A DNA stretch of 64,000 nucleotides, from contig NZ_CP125957.1 in the NCBI RefSeq assembly GCF_030064125.1, positions 6,430,001 to 6,494,000 on the forward strand, in the 5' to 3' direction. The position numbers and the translations under genes were made by a program. The DNA is from Pseudomonas sp. G2-4 (GTDB lineage: Bacteria > Pseudomonadota > Gammaproteobacteria > Pseudomonadales > Pseudomonadaceae). The notes beneath the pieces are model-generated. The model did no database searches. It saw nothing but the letters and a program-made list of their open reading frames with translations, and was not told the origin of the DNA. Of this stretch, positions 37,448 to 47,700 are shown in pieces; position 1 is the stretch's first letter, and the number at the start of each line of letters is the position of its first letter.

Positions 37448-37731
37448 AAAACCTGACCGAAAGGCCAGGTGAAATGAAGGGTCCGTTTCGTCGGACGCAC
37501 CACAATCGTGCAGACGGGCACCGCACTGATAGGTATAGTGCCGCCCCTCTTCGCGTGAGCGGTCGTCAGTAGAGAGACCCTAAAACATGCGAAAACCGAA
37601 CTAATAACAAACCCGCGAAAATGGACCGGGACGAAACATCGCCTCACCTGTTTGGCCGAGCGCCGACCGATGTAACGCGATATTTCCAAATGGCCAGCAT
37701 TTGCTTAAACAAAAAACAGCGAGGAATACTC
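37448..37731 (+). other. Upstream region of the AGCS symporter gene
   Basis: 284 bp without a gene. It contains two short hairpins, GTCCG-tttcgt-CGGAC (37481-37496) and GGCAC...GTGCC (37517-37542); the second includes TATAGT, which might be a -10 box. I looked for a glycine riboswitch, often found before such symporters, and did not find its conserved blocks. The ribosome-binding site GCGAGGAA is at 37720-37726. Confidence 0.4.
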
Positions 37732-39183
37732 ATGCTTGAAGTCATCAACGACTTCCTTTCAGGGAAAGTGCTGATCGTGCTCATTGTCGGGCTCGGTAGC
37801 TACTTCACGATCCGCTCGCGTTTCGTCCAGTTCCGTCATTTCTTTCATATGTTCGCGGTGTTTCGTGACAGCCTAAAAAGCAGCACTGACCAGCTCAGCT
37901 CGTTCCAGGCCTTGATGCTCAGCCTGGCCGGCCGTGTTGGCGCGGGCAACATCGCGGGGGTTGGCATCGCCGTGACCCTCGGCGGCCCCGGTGCCGTGTT
38001 CTGGATGTGGGTGACCGCACTGGTCGGCATGTCCAGCAGCTTCTTCGAGTGCTCCCTCGGCCAGCTCTACAAGCGCTGCGACTCCGAAGGCCAGTACCGT
38101 GGCGGCCCGTCCTATTACATCCAGCACGGCCTGCAGAAACGCTGGCTGGGCATGATCATGGCGTTCCTGCTGCTGGTCACCTTCGGCTTCGCCTTCAACG
38201 GCCTGCAAGCCCACGCGGTCACCCATTCCCTGAACAACGCCTTCGGCTTCGACACCACTTACACAGGCCTGGGCCTGGCGGTGCTGCTGGGCCTGGTGTT
38301 CATTGGCGGGATCAAGCGTATCGCCAAGGTTGCCGACCTGCTGGTGCCGGTCAAGACCCTGGCGTACATCGGCGTGACCCTCTATGTGATCGTGCTGCAG
38401 TTCGAACACGTACCGGACATGCTGGCGACCATCGTCAGAAGCGCCTTTGGCCTGGACCAGGCCTTTGGTGGCTTGATCGGCGCCGCCATCGTCATGGGCG
38501 TCAAGCGTGGCGTGTTCGCCAACGAAGCCGGCCTGGGCAGTGCGCCTAACGTGGCCGCCGTGGCGTCGGTCGAGCACCCAGTGGCTCAGGGTGTGATTCA
38601 AGCGTTCAGCGTATTCCTGGACACCTTCTTGATCTGCACCTGCACCGCGCTGTTGATCCTGCTGTCGGGCTTCTACACCCCAGGCTTCGAAGGCGACGGC
38701 ATTGCCCTGACCCAGAACTCCCTGGCGGCGGTAGTGGGTGACTGGGGCCGGATTTTCATCTCCGTGGCGCTGTCGTTGTTCGTGTTCACCTCGATCCTCT
38801 ACAACTACTATCTAGGTGAGAATAGCCTGCGCTTCATGATCGGCGAAAACCGCAAGGCGCTGATGGGCTACCGCGCGCTGGTGCTGGTCCTGATTTTCTG
38901 GGGCGCCATCGAAAACCTTGGCACCGTGTTCGCCTTCGCCGACATCACCATGACGCTGCTGGCGTTCGTGAACCTGATCGCGCTGTTCCTGCTGTTCAAG
39001 GTCGGCATGCGTATCCTGCGTGACTACGATGACCAGCGTTCGGCCGGTATCAAGGTTCCGGTCTTCGATTCCAGCAAGTTCCCGGACCTGGACCTTGACC
39101 GCAACGCCTGGCCAGCCAATCCGTCGGCGCCGGTTGCCCAGTCTGACGCCGCTAAGGCTGGCGTGACCGCAGCGCAACGCTGA
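37732..39183 (+). CDS. AGCS-family sodium:amino-acid symporter
   Basis: 483-residue membrane protein of the alanine/glycine:cation symporter family. The signature LMLSLAGRVGAGNIAGVGIAV contains the sodium/substrate site, and MGVKRGVFANEAGLGSAPN is the second family motif. About ten membrane helices follow the family pattern. A GAGGAA ribosome-binding site supports ATG 37732. Located between aspartase and asparaginase, it may import asparagine, aspartate, alanine or glycine; only the family is certain. Confidence 0.9.
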   Translation: MLEVINDFLSGKVLIVLIVGLGSYFTIRSRFVQFRHFFHMFAVFRDSLKSSTDQLSSFQALMLSLAGRVGAGNIAGVGIAVTLGGPGAVFWMWVTALVGMSSSFFECSLGQLYKRCDSEGQYRGGPSYYIQHGLQKRWLGMIMAFLLLVTFGFAFNGLQAHAVTHSLNNAFGFDTTYTGLGLAVLLGLVFIGGIKRIAKVADLLVPVKTLAYIGVTLYVIVLQFEHVPDMLATIVRSAFGLDQAFGGLIGAAIVMGVKRGVFANEAGLGSAPNVAAVASVEHPVAQGVIQAFSVFLDTFLICTCTALLILLSGFYTPGFEGDGIALTQNSLAAVVGDWGRIFISVALSLFVFTSILYNYYLGENSLRFMIGENRKALMGYRALVLVLIFWGAIENLGTVFAFADITMTLLAFVNLIALFLLFKVGMRILRDYDDQRSAGIKVPVFDSSKFPDLDLDRNAWPANPSAPVAQSDAAKAGVTAAQR

Positions 39184-39208
39184 CCGGTAACAAGCTGTCT
39201 GGAAAAAA

Positions 39209-39231
39209 CCGGGCGCACCCCCTGCGCCCGG
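39209..39231. terminator. Hairpin after the AGCS gene
   Basis: Perfect 9-bp stem CCGGGCGCA / TGCGCCCGG. The T-run is on the minus-strand side only, so it is a weak terminator for the plus-strand gene; it may mainly protect the transcript end. Confidence 0.6.
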
Positions 39232-39318
39232 CGTGACACAGCCTAAGGTCGGCGTCATGCTCGGCCTTATGTTGTGGCAGCGAAGTAAAGCTGCCGTTTT
39301 CGTCCTCGGAGAACACCC

Positions 39319-40323
39319 ATGAATTCCTCGACCTACCCTGCCGCCCAGCACGTCATGGTGCTCTACACCGGTGGAACCATCGGCATGCAGGCCAGCGCCC
39401 ACGGCCTGGCCCCGGCATCCGGTTTCGAAGCGCGGATGCGCGATTACCTGCACAGCCAACCTGAACTCGTCATCCCGTCATGGCGCTTCCGGGAAATGTC
39501 GCCGCTGATCGACAGCGCCAACATGACCCCGGCCTATTGGCAGCAACTGCGCGAAGCGGTGGTCGATGCCGTGGATGTGCAGGGCTGCGACAGCGTACTG
39601 ATCCTGCACGGCACCGATACGTTGGCCTACAGCGCGGCCGCAATGAGCTTCCAACTGCTGGGTCTGCATGCGCGGGTGTGCTTCACCGGTTCGATGCTGC
39701 CCGCTGGCGTGACCGACAGCGACGCCTGGGAAAACCTCAGCGGCGCGTTGGTTGCCCTCGGCCAGGGTCTGGCGCCGGGCGTGCATCTGTACTTCCACGG
39801 TGAATTGCTGGCGCCGACTCGTTGCGCCAAGGTGCGCAGCTTCGGTCGTCATCCGTTCAAGCGCCTGGAACGCCAGGGCGGCGGTGTCAAAGCCGCTTCG
39901 CTGCCGGCGCAATTGAATTACAACCAGCCCAAGCAACTGGCGAATGTCGCGGCACTGCCACTGTTTCCCGGCATCAGCGCCGAGATTCTCGATGGCCTGC
40001 TCGGCAGCGGGATCCAGGGCCTGGTGCTGGAGTGCTACGGCAGCGGCACCGGCCCGAGCGACAACCCAGCCTTCCTCGCCAGCCTCGAGCGGGCGCGGGA
40101 CAGCGGCGTGGTGGTGGTGGCGGTGACCCAATGCCATGAAGGCGGCGTGGAGCTGGATGTGTACGAGGCCGGCAGCCGTTTGCGTGGCGTCGGCGTGCTG
40201 TCCGGCGGCGGCATGACCCGCGAGGCGGCGGTTGGTAAGTTACAGGCGTTGATTGGCGCGGGGTTGCCCGTGGCAGAGGTGCGGCGGTTGGTTGAACTGG
40301 ATCTGTGCGGCGAGCTTATCTGA
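39319..40323 (+). CDS. L-asparaginase
   Basis: 334-residue asparaginase. The first catalytic threonine is in the YTGGTIGMQ motif and the second in ILHGTDTLAYSAAAM; a third conserved lysine region follows. No signal peptide is visible, so it should be cytosolic like type I enzymes. It makes aspartate, which the upstream AspA would turn into fumarate. Some members also act on glutamine. Confidence 0.9.
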   Translation: MNSSTYPAAQHVMVLYTGGTIGMQASAHGLAPASGFEARMRDYLHSQPELVIPSWRFREMSPLIDSANMTPAYWQQLREAVVDAVDVQGCDSVLILHGTDTLAYSAAAMSFQLLGLHARVCFTGSMLPAGVTDSDAWENLSGALVALGQGLAPGVHLYFHGELLAPTRCAKVRSFGRHPFKRLERQGGGVKAASLPAQLNYNQPKQLANVAALPLFPGISAEILDGLLGSGIQGLVLECYGSGTGPSDNPAFLASLERARDSGVVVVAVTQCHEGGVELDVYEAGSRLRGVGVLSGGGMTREAAVGKLQALIGAGLPVAEVRRLVELDLCGELI

Positions 40324-40337
40324 CACCCGGCAAATCC

Positions 40338-40427
40338 TGTGGGAGCGAGCTTGCTCGCGATAGCGGGCTGATAGTCAACATCAGCGTCGACTGACACACC
40401 GCCATCGCGAGCAAGCTCGCTCCCACA
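40338..40427. repeat. REPIN, type A (near-identical to 31708-31797)
   Basis: 90-nt element with the same arms and the same spacer as the copy at 31708-31797, differing at three spacer positions. Confidence 0.93.
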
Positions 40428-40507
40428 TTGGGTGTTGTGTTGAACTTCCGATTTTCATCCGGCATACAACTTGCTCCGTTTCCAGCCTCCCCAGGCTGGA
40501 ACCGAAC

Positions 40508-41500
40508 ATGCTTCATTCCCACCTCACCACCCTCAACGCCGTCTCCCTGGTGCTCAATGCCTTCAAAAACGAAGGGCTATCCAGTGAGGCGTTGCTGGCC
40601 GGCAGCGGCATCAGCGCGGCGGATCTGAGCCGGGCCGACACGCGCATCACCACCAATCAGGAAATGCAGGTCTGTGCCAACGCCGTGGCGCTCAGGCGCG
40701 ATATCGGCCTGGAACTGGGTCTGCGCATGCACGTGTCGTGCTACGGCATACTCGGCTATGCCCTGCTCACCAGTGCCACCTTAGGTGACGCTTTGCGCCT
40801 GGCGCTGCGCTATCCGGCGCTATTGGGAACACTCTTCGAACTGAACCTGGAGGAAGACGATGAGGTGGTCTGGCTCAGCGCCAGCGATTATCGGGAGAAC
40901 CCGGCCTTGGCCGCGTTCAATGCCGAGTTCTGCATGGTTTCGTTGAAAGTCATCTGCAATGACCTGCTTGGCCATGTGCTGCCGTTACGCGCGGCGCGTT
41001 TCGAACATCCGGCGCCCGATTACCAGGTGCGCTATGGAGCGCATTTTGATTGCCCTGTACGGTTCGACAGCATCGATAACGCCTTTGCCTTCGACCGCCA
41101 CTGGCTCGAACAGCCCCTGCCCCTGGCCGATCCCATCACCCACCACGCCATGGCCGAACGCTGCCGCCGACAGAACACCGAATTCACCGGGCGCCAGGCC
41201 TGGCTGGGGCGGATCCGCCAACTGCTCGACGCACAACTAAACGCCGCCCCCGGCCTCGAGGGCCTGGCCGAACAAATGAACTGCTCGGCGCGCACTTTGC
41301 GCCGGCACCTCAAGGAGCAGGGTTGCAGTTATCAGGAGCTGCTCGACGACCTGCGTTTCGAGCGGGCCAAGCAGATGCTCTGCGAGGATCAATTGCCGAT
41401 CTATCGGATTGCCGAAAGGCTGGGCTTCAGTGAAACGGCCAGTTTTCGCCATGCGTTCGTGCGCTGGAGCGGCGTGGCGCCGAGTCAGTTCAGATCCTGA
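40508..41500 (+). CDS. AraC-family regulator
   Basis: 330-residue regulator with an N-terminal arabinose-binding-like (PF12625 type) ligand domain and a C-terminal AraC DNA-binding domain with two helix-turn-helices: LAEQMNCSARTLRRHLKEQG and IAERLGFSETASFRHAFVRW. The family in pseudomonads often controls amine or amino-acid catabolism. The next same-strand metabolic genes are the acetylpolyamine hydrolase pair 950 bp on; regulation of those is a guess. ATG 40508 gives the family length. Confidence 0.87.
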   Translation: MLHSHLTTLNAVSLVLNAFKNEGLSSEALLAGSGISAADLSRADTRITTNQEMQVCANAVALRRDIGLELGLRMHVSCYGILGYALLTSATLGDALRLALRYPALLGTLFELNLEEDDEVVWLSASDYRENPALAAFNAEFCMVSLKVICNDLLGHVLPLRAARFEHPAPDYQVRYGAHFDCPVRFDSIDNAFAFDRHWLEQPLPLADPITHHAMAERCRRQNTEFTGRQAWLGRIRQLLDAQLNAAPGLEGLAEQMNCSARTLRRHLKEQGCSYQELLDDLRFERAKQMLCEDQLPIYRIAERLGFSETASFRHAFVRWSGVAPSQFRS

Positions 41501-41883
41501 ACCTCCTGGACAAACGCCGCTTTCATGTACAACACCAACCCCTGTGGCGAGGGAGCTTGCTCCCGCTGGGTGGCGAAGCCGCCCCAATAAGGCTGACGCA
41601 TGCTGCCAGGCACACCGCATCGACCGGTCTACGACGGCTGCGCCGCCGAGCGGGAGCAAGCTCCCTCGCCACGAGTCTCAGGGCGTTGCGAATGCCTTGT
41701 TTATTCCCTCTCTGCCACGTTTCCGCCAACCCACGCATTCTTGCGCCATTGCCTACAACTACGCCAGAAGCCGCCCGCTTGTGCGCCCTGCCCTCACCAC
41801 CTATCGTCTCCCTGTCGCTGACACCAGCGAACGGGTTTGGCGGCCCGGTTGACGAAAGTTCCTCATGTGAAAGGAGCTTCACT
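41501..41883. repeat. Gap with a type B REPIN
   Basis: 383 bp between the AraC and DUF6124 genes. A type B REPIN (GCGAGGGAGCTTGCTCCCGC and complement) spans 41543-41672 with an unusually long spacer. The rest should contain the DUF6124 promoter; I see no other gene. Confidence 0.85.
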
Positions 41884-42246
41884 ATGTTCAAGAGCAAACC
41901 AAACCCAGCAGAAACAGATCCCAACTCCCCCTACTTGGACGGCCTCAACGCAAAAAAGCTCGACGAAGCCTCCAAGCGCGCACTGGACTATTACCTGGCG
42001 CCAAAACCGGCAAAACCTGCGGAAACCATTCAACCCGGCCAGCTCTTCACCGTCATAAAAGACATCGACAACGAAAGCCTCCTGGCCAACCTCAGCGAAA
42101 CCCTGGCTTCAGCCGATGCGATGGTCAACGATCTGGCTTTCGAACTGGAGGGCTCCCGCCGTCACGTTGCCTTAGGCATCCTGCAGCTGATCGAACTGAG
42201 TTCATTGCTGGCGAACCGGGCGCTGGATAACGTCGACCCACGATAG
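41884..42246 (+). CDS. DUF6124 small protein
   Basis: 120-residue protein matching the DUF6124 group common in Pseudomonas. The N-terminal half is proline-rich (YLAPKPAKPAETIQPG); the C-terminal half is helical (LANLSETLASADAMVNDLAF). A good AAGGAG site precedes ATG 41884. Many paralogues occur per genome and no function is known to me. No signal peptide, so it is likely cytosolic. Confidence 0.82.
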   Translation: MFKSKPNPAETDPNSPYLDGLNAKKLDEASKRALDYYLAPKPAKPAETIQPGQLFTVIKDIDNESLLANLSETLASADAMVNDLAFELEGSRRHVALGILQLIELSSLLANRALDNVDPR

Positions 42247-42349
42247 CCGCTACACCCTCGCCACGGGTACAACAAAAATCATTGAGGCATCACTCACGCC
42301 CCAATCCCACGCACACCCGCGCCAACAAGGGGCGATTTACGGTCAAATC

Positions 42350-42377
42350 TTTTGGCCATTTCGATCCCCTTTTGGCC
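42350..42377. promoter_or_regulatory. Direct repeat TTTTGGCC upstream of the polyamine genes
   Basis: Two identical TTTTGGCC octamers at 42350 and 42370, exactly 20 bp apart (two helical turns), 74-101 bp before the hydrolase start. The spacing suits a dimeric activator such as an AraC-type protein. Confidence 0.4.
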
Positions 42378-42450
42378 TCTCCTGCCGTTCTCTGAAACGC
42401 CCCGCGCCGCAAGACTGTGATTCAACGAATCAGCCCTGCGGAGAACAACA

Positions 42451-43482
42451 ATGCTGACGATCTACTCAGACGATCACCACCTGCACCACGGACGCTGCGA
42501 GTTGATGGACGGGCAGTTGATGCCTTGCTTCGAAATGCCGTCCCGGGCCGATCATGTGCTGGATCGGGTCAAGGCTCAGGCACTGGGCCCGGTGGAGGCG
42601 CCGCAGGATTTCGGCCTAGCGCCGATCCAGCGTATCCACAGCGCGGCGTACCTGGAATTCTTCAAAGGGGCTTGGGATCGCTGGGCGGAACATCACCGCG
42701 ACGGCGATTTGCTGCCCTTCACCTGGCCGGCGCGGACCCTGCGCGCGGTCATTCCGAAAAGCTTGCACGGTCAGCTCGGCTATTACAGCTTTGACGGCGG
42801 CGCGCCGATTACCGCAGGCACTTGGCAAGCGGCGTATAGCGCCGCCCAGGTTGCCCTCACCGCCCAGGCTGAAATCCAGCGCGGCGCCCGCAGTGCCTTT
42901 GCGTTGTGCCGGCCACCGGGACATCACGCCGCCAGCGACTTGATGGGCGGCTATTGCTACCTCAACAACGCCGCCATCGCCGCCCAGGCGTTCCTCGACC
43001 AGGGCCATAAAAAGGTCGCGATTCTCGATGTCGATTACCACCACGGCAATGGCACCCAATCGATTTTCTACGAACGCAGCGATGTGTTGTTCACCTCGAT
43101 CCATGGCCACCCGGAATTCGAATTTCCGTTCTTCCTCGGCTATGCAGACGAGCGCGGTGAAGGCGCCGGCGAGGGTTTCAATTTCAACTACCCTTTGCCC
43201 GCAGGCTCCGGCTGGGATACCTGGAGCGCTGCGCTGGAGCAGGCCTGCGGCGAAACCCAAGCCTACGACGCCGATGTCATCGTCGTGTCCCTGGGCGTGG
43301 ACACCTTCAAGGACGACCCGATCTCCCAGTTCAAGCTCGACAGCCCGGACTACCTGGCGATGGGCAAGCGCATCGCAGCGCTCGGCAAGCCAACCCTGTT
43401 CGTGATGGAAGGCGGCTATGCGGTGGCAGAAATCGGCATCAATGCGGTGAACGTTCTCGAAGGTTTTCAAAGCGCCCAATGA
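42451..43482 (+). CDS. Histone-deacetylase-family hydrolase, likely acetylpolyamine aminohydrolase
   Basis: 343-residue zinc hydrolase of the HDAC superfamily. The catalytic block is intact: the paired histidines in CRPPGHHAASD, the zinc ligands in AILDVDYHHGNGT and the later SLGVDTFKDDP, and the end GGYAV. Bacterial members next to polyamine-binding proteins remove acetyl groups from acetylpolyamines; P. aeruginosa has such gene pairs. The polyamine-binding protein gene starts 10 nt later. Substrate is inferred from that pairing. Confidence 0.88.
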   Translation: MLTIYSDDHHLHHGRCELMDGQLMPCFEMPSRADHVLDRVKAQALGPVEAPQDFGLAPIQRIHSAAYLEFFKGAWDRWAEHHRDGDLLPFTWPARTLRAVIPKSLHGQLGYYSFDGGAPITAGTWQAAYSAAQVALTAQAEIQRGARSAFALCRPPGHHAASDLMGGYCYLNNAAIAAQAFLDQGHKKVAILDVDYHHGNGTQSIFYERSDVLFTSIHGHPEFEFPFFLGYADERGEGAGEGFNFNYPLPAGSGWDTWSAALEQACGETQAYDADVIVVSLGVDTFKDDPISQFKLDSPDYLAMGKRIAALGKPTLFVMEGGYAVAEIGINAVNVLEGFQSAQ

Positions 43483-43492
43483 GGAATAAAAC

Positions 43493-44593
43493 ATGAAAAG
43501 ACTCAAGCGTTTAATGGCTCCCGCCCTGTGCGCCGCCCTGCTCTGCGGTGCCGCCCAGGCCGAAGAGCGCACCCTGCGTGTCTACAACTGGTTCGACTAC
43601 ATCACCCCCAAGGCCCTGGACGATTTCAAGGCGCAGAACAGCCAGGTCAAGCTGGTCTACGACATCTTCGACACCAACGAGGCCCTGGAGGCCAAGCTGC
43701 TGACCGGCAATTCCGGCTACGACGTGGTGGTGCCGTCCAACGTGTTCCTGGCCAAGCAGATCGAGGCCGGCGTATTCCAGCCCCTGGACCGCAGCAAACT
43801 GCCGAACTGGAACCACCTCGACCCCAAGCTGATGAAGCTGATCGAAGCCAATGACCCGGGCAACAAATTCGCCGTGCCCTACATGTACGGCACCATCCTG
43901 ATCGGCTTCAACCCGGACAAGGTCAAGGCCGCCCTGGGTGACAACGCGCCGGTGGACAGCTGGGACCTGATCTTCAAGGAAGAGAACCTCAGCAAACTCA
44001 AGCAATGCGGCGTGGCGCTGCTCGATTCGCCTTCGGAAATCCTGCCCCTGGCCTTGCAGCATCTGGGCCTGGATCCCAACAGCAAGCAGCCGGCGGACTA
44101 CGCCAAGGCCGAAGCGCTGATGATGAAGATCCGCCCATACATCACCTATTTCCACTCGTCCAAGTACATGGCCGACATCGCCAACGGCGACATCTGCGTG
44201 GCAGTGGGTTACTCCGGCAGCTTCTCCCAGGCTGCCAATCGCGCCAAGGAGGCCAAGAACGGCGTGACCGTCGACATGCGCCTGCCCAAGGAAGGTGCGC
44301 CGATCTGGTTCGACATGCTCGCCATTCCCAAAGGGGCCGCCAATCCGAACGACGCCTACACCTTCATCAACTACCTGCTGCAACCGAAGGTGATCGCGCC
44401 GGTCAGTGACTTCGTCGGCTATCCGAACCCGAACAAAGACGCCACGGACATGGTCGACCCGGCGATCCGCAACAACCCCAACCTGTACCCGACCGAGGCG
44501 GCGATGGCCACGCTCTACACCTTGCAACCCTTGCCCAGGGACGCCGAGCGAGCACGGACACGGGCCTGGACACGGATCAAGTCCGGCCAATGA
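43493..44593 (+). CDS. Periplasmic polyamine-binding protein (PotF/SpuD type)
   Basis: 366-residue substrate-binding protein with signal peptide (cleavage after AAQA). It starts with RTLRVYNWFDYITPKALDDF, the pattern of PotD/PotF, and has the VPYMYGTILIGFNPDKV and VGYSGSFSQAA regions. It binds putrescine, spermidine or acetylated forms. No permease or ATPase is encoded here, so it must use a transporter elsewhere or act in sensing. It forms an operon with the hydrolase. Confidence 0.9.
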   Translation: MKRLKRLMAPALCAALLCGAAQAEERTLRVYNWFDYITPKALDDFKAQNSQVKLVYDIFDTNEALEAKLLTGNSGYDVVVPSNVFLAKQIEAGVFQPLDRSKLPNWNHLDPKLMKLIEANDPGNKFAVPYMYGTILIGFNPDKVKAALGDNAPVDSWDLIFKEENLSKLKQCGVALLDSPSEILPLALQHLGLDPNSKQPADYAKAEALMMKIRPYITYFHSSKYMADIANGDICVAVGYSGSFSQAANRAKEAKNGVTVDMRLPKEGAPIWFDMLAIPKGAANPNDAYTFINYLLQPKVIAPVSDFVGYPNPNKDATDMVDPAIRNNPNLYPTEAAMATLYTLQPLPRDAERARTRAWTRIKSGQ

Positions 44594-44663
44594 AGGCCGC
44601 AATAACCTCGGCTGCATATACATAGTTACCACCCTCCCTGCCTTGCGCGCTCCTAGCATGGGG

Positions 44664-44688
44664 TCCCCGAAGTGTCCGGCTTCGGGGA
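44664..44688 (+). terminator. Hairpin between the polyamine genes and toxin gene 1
   Basis: Perfect 9-bp stem TCCCCGAAG / CTTCGGGGA with a 7-nt loop, without a T-run. It lies 71 nt after the binding-protein stop and 31 nt before the next start, so it may reduce read-through into the toxin gene or be part of its leader. Confidence 0.5.
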
Positions 44689-44718
44689 TTCCATGTATCG
44701 CGAGACAGGGAGACTCAG

Positions 44719-47700
44719 ATGACGCAAACCTCTACCAACACCCCCCCTACGCCCGACGCGAGCGTCGGCGATGCGGTGCTCAATCAGTTGCTGGCGGGCC
44801 CGACCTCCCCGGAGGTGGCCGCCGCTCTTCTGCGCAGGGCCCTCAAGCAGCTATACCCCCATTTGCATCTTGATCCGAACAACACGGTGGTCGGCGAGCC
44901 GGATTGGGACATTGTCGACGGCGAAATCGTGGAACGCCCCACTCGCTACCAGACTCTCAGCAATATGCTGGCGGCACGGGTGAACGAAAGTTATTCGACC
45001 CTGCTGGTCGAAGGGTTCCACTTTTTGACCCACCTGCCGCTGACCACCCCTGAAGTGCATCTGCCGGTCCGCATCGGCCAGATCGGGACACTGATCAACG
45101 AACTCACGCCCGTCATGGTGTCCGCCTGCCAGGAACAACAACTGGTGTACTGGAACACCGCACTTGGCACCGCGCCGCCTCGCTGGCATGGGCTTTCCGG
45201 CATGCTGCACAGGCTCTGGGATGTTAAGCAGGTCAAGGGTTGGACGGCGACTGAATGCGAGATGGCCCGACAACTGTTTCTTTACCCCGACTTGCAGGAC
45301 CGCAAGGCCAATGACCCTTATGACACCCACGCGTATCTGATCGACATCGATGAAATTGACGGCGATAAAGTGACCCGCCTGATCGACAATTCACTGGTGG
45401 TGCTGATTGGTAAAATCGACAAAAAGCAAACCATCCTCACTTACTCGTTGCGCAGGAGCCATGAGAAGTTCGATTCGCTGCAAGCACTGGGGCAGACGCT
45501 GCCGGATCACCTGGGCAACCTGAACGGCAAGAAGATCCAGTGGCGGCTCTACGAGCCCGACGGCAACATCTTCGACTACAAGGCTTGCGGGCTGATCGCC
45601 ACCCAGGTGCAGATCCTCGGTTCGCCGGAGATCCTGAACGGGTTCCTGCTCGATGACGATGAGCAGCTTGCTACCAGCGGGCAGGACACCGATGTCGGAC
45701 CTGACGCAGCCTGGTTCGCGAAACAGATGCCCGACTGGCTGCAGGAAGCGTCGGCGTCCGATCAGGTCTTGTTCGCCCAGCACATGAAAAACCTGTCGGC
45801 ACTGAGCAGCGCCCATGCCGGCAAAACCTATCTGGACGATATCCCGTCCATCAGGAACTATGCGCTGGCCGCGCTGAAGCGGCAGATGCAATCGGAACAT
45901 GCCGACGCCGCAACGCTCGACCCACAACGGATCGAGATGCAGATACGCAGCCCCGTCGTCTGGGGTACGTTCGTGGTTCCGGGCAAAATCGAGATCACCC
46001 GGCTCAACCTCGTTGACCTTGCCTTGCAAAACCTGATTGCGCTTCCCCTTGGCGACAAGGTTGTCCGCTCCCTCGATGGCGATACATTGCCCACATGGAT
46101 GACGGTCGACTACATCGAAAACCTCGTCACCACGGTCGATGTCGGTCGCTTTTATCCCGAGCTGGTCAAGGGCAAGCTGCTGGGTGATACGGTCGAATCA
46201 ACCCGTCGTGAAAACCTGTATGTCTCTCAACTGCGCATCCAGCTATCCATGCTGGCGCTGGAGAGCAAGATTCGTGGCCAGGGCAACATAGACGAGCGAG
46301 GCTACCGCTATGTCGTCGCCCTGATGGAAGACGAAGAAACCGAGCGCAAGGTCGACGGCCAGGCCATTGTCCTGCGCAAGCTGGCGTTTTTGTCGGGCCA
46401 GTCGCCGGGAGACGGAGGAGACGTCGTCACCAACATGTTCGTGATTGGTCCGCAGGATCTTGGTGCAGGTCCCTGCGTGCTCTACCGCCCCCTGCTCGAA
46501 CCGCAGTTGAGCCAATATCCGACGCCCAGCAACCTGATCTATGCGATCAGGCAATCCGCTTCCCTGCGCCAGTCGGTGCTGGCATGGCTGCCCGATGGGG
46601 CCCGCGAGAGTTACAGTCGATACGTGTTTCCGGGCCCCATGCCTTCGCCCTGGATGATCGTGGAATTCGCGACAGACCCGTTCTCGGCATGGACCAACAG
46701 CGCCCCCGTCAGTTTGAGCGACCTGGCCTTGGGAACGGACTTCCTGCCGCATCTGTTCAAGTCCAATGCCCAGGCCCTGGCCGAGCTTGCCGATCGCCAA
46801 TCAGTGTCCAACAGCGAAAACCGCTGGCAGACCTTCAAGCAGGCCAGTTGGCTGATCTTTAACCTGGCCCTGCCCTATCTCGGCGCCGCCGCAGGCACCG
46901 CGACCTGGCTCTGGCAGATCCTCGATGACGTCGAAACGCTGACCCAGGCTGATGAGGCGTCCAACAGCCAGGCCACTTGGGAAGCATTTGTCGACCTGTT
47001 GCTGAACATGTCCATGGCAATCACCGCCCATGCCATCGACCGCGCCAGGGAAAACACCCGCAGCCGCCAGACAGAGGCGCTGCAGGTGGTGCCCGAACTG
47101 GAAAACCTGGCAAAACCCGAACCCATCATCGAACAGCTTCCCGCTTACAAAAGCACCGAACTGCCCCCTGAACACTATGGCGTCATCCATTCCAGCGGCG
47201 CCCTGGCAGGCAAGTCCGGCGAGCGGGCGAAGCTGCTCAAGACCTTCAGCACCAGCAAGCCTGAACACGCCGAACAACTCAAAAGCGAGGGCCCGCTCAA
47301 GGGGCTCTACAAAGCGGGCGAGGACTGGTACGCCAAGATGGCCGACAAATGGTTCAAGGTGACCGTGGAGGGCGACCATGTCGCCATCGTCGATGAGAGG
47401 AATCCCGCCCGTACAGGCCCCGCCCTGATGAGGCATGCGTACGGCGAGTGGCAAGTCGACACGCGCCTGCGTCTACGCGGCAGCGGATCCAAAGGTGTCA
47501 GGCAACAAGTCATTGCCAATGCCAAGAGCCTCGGCATCCAACTGTTGGCGGAACTGAACCGCTTTGAAGAAAGAAAGCCGGAGGATCAGAAGCTGCTGAC
47601 CATGAACGCCGAGGAGATGAACAAGGCAGCGGGCTCGACCAAGGAGCTCAAACGCATCATTTACCTAAGTACCTTGAAGACACAGCGGGAAAGCTATGAA

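Noticed and set aside
37448..37731. Glycine riboswitch before the AGCS symporter
   Set aside because: The conserved aptamer blocks are not present; only short unrelated hairpins are seen.
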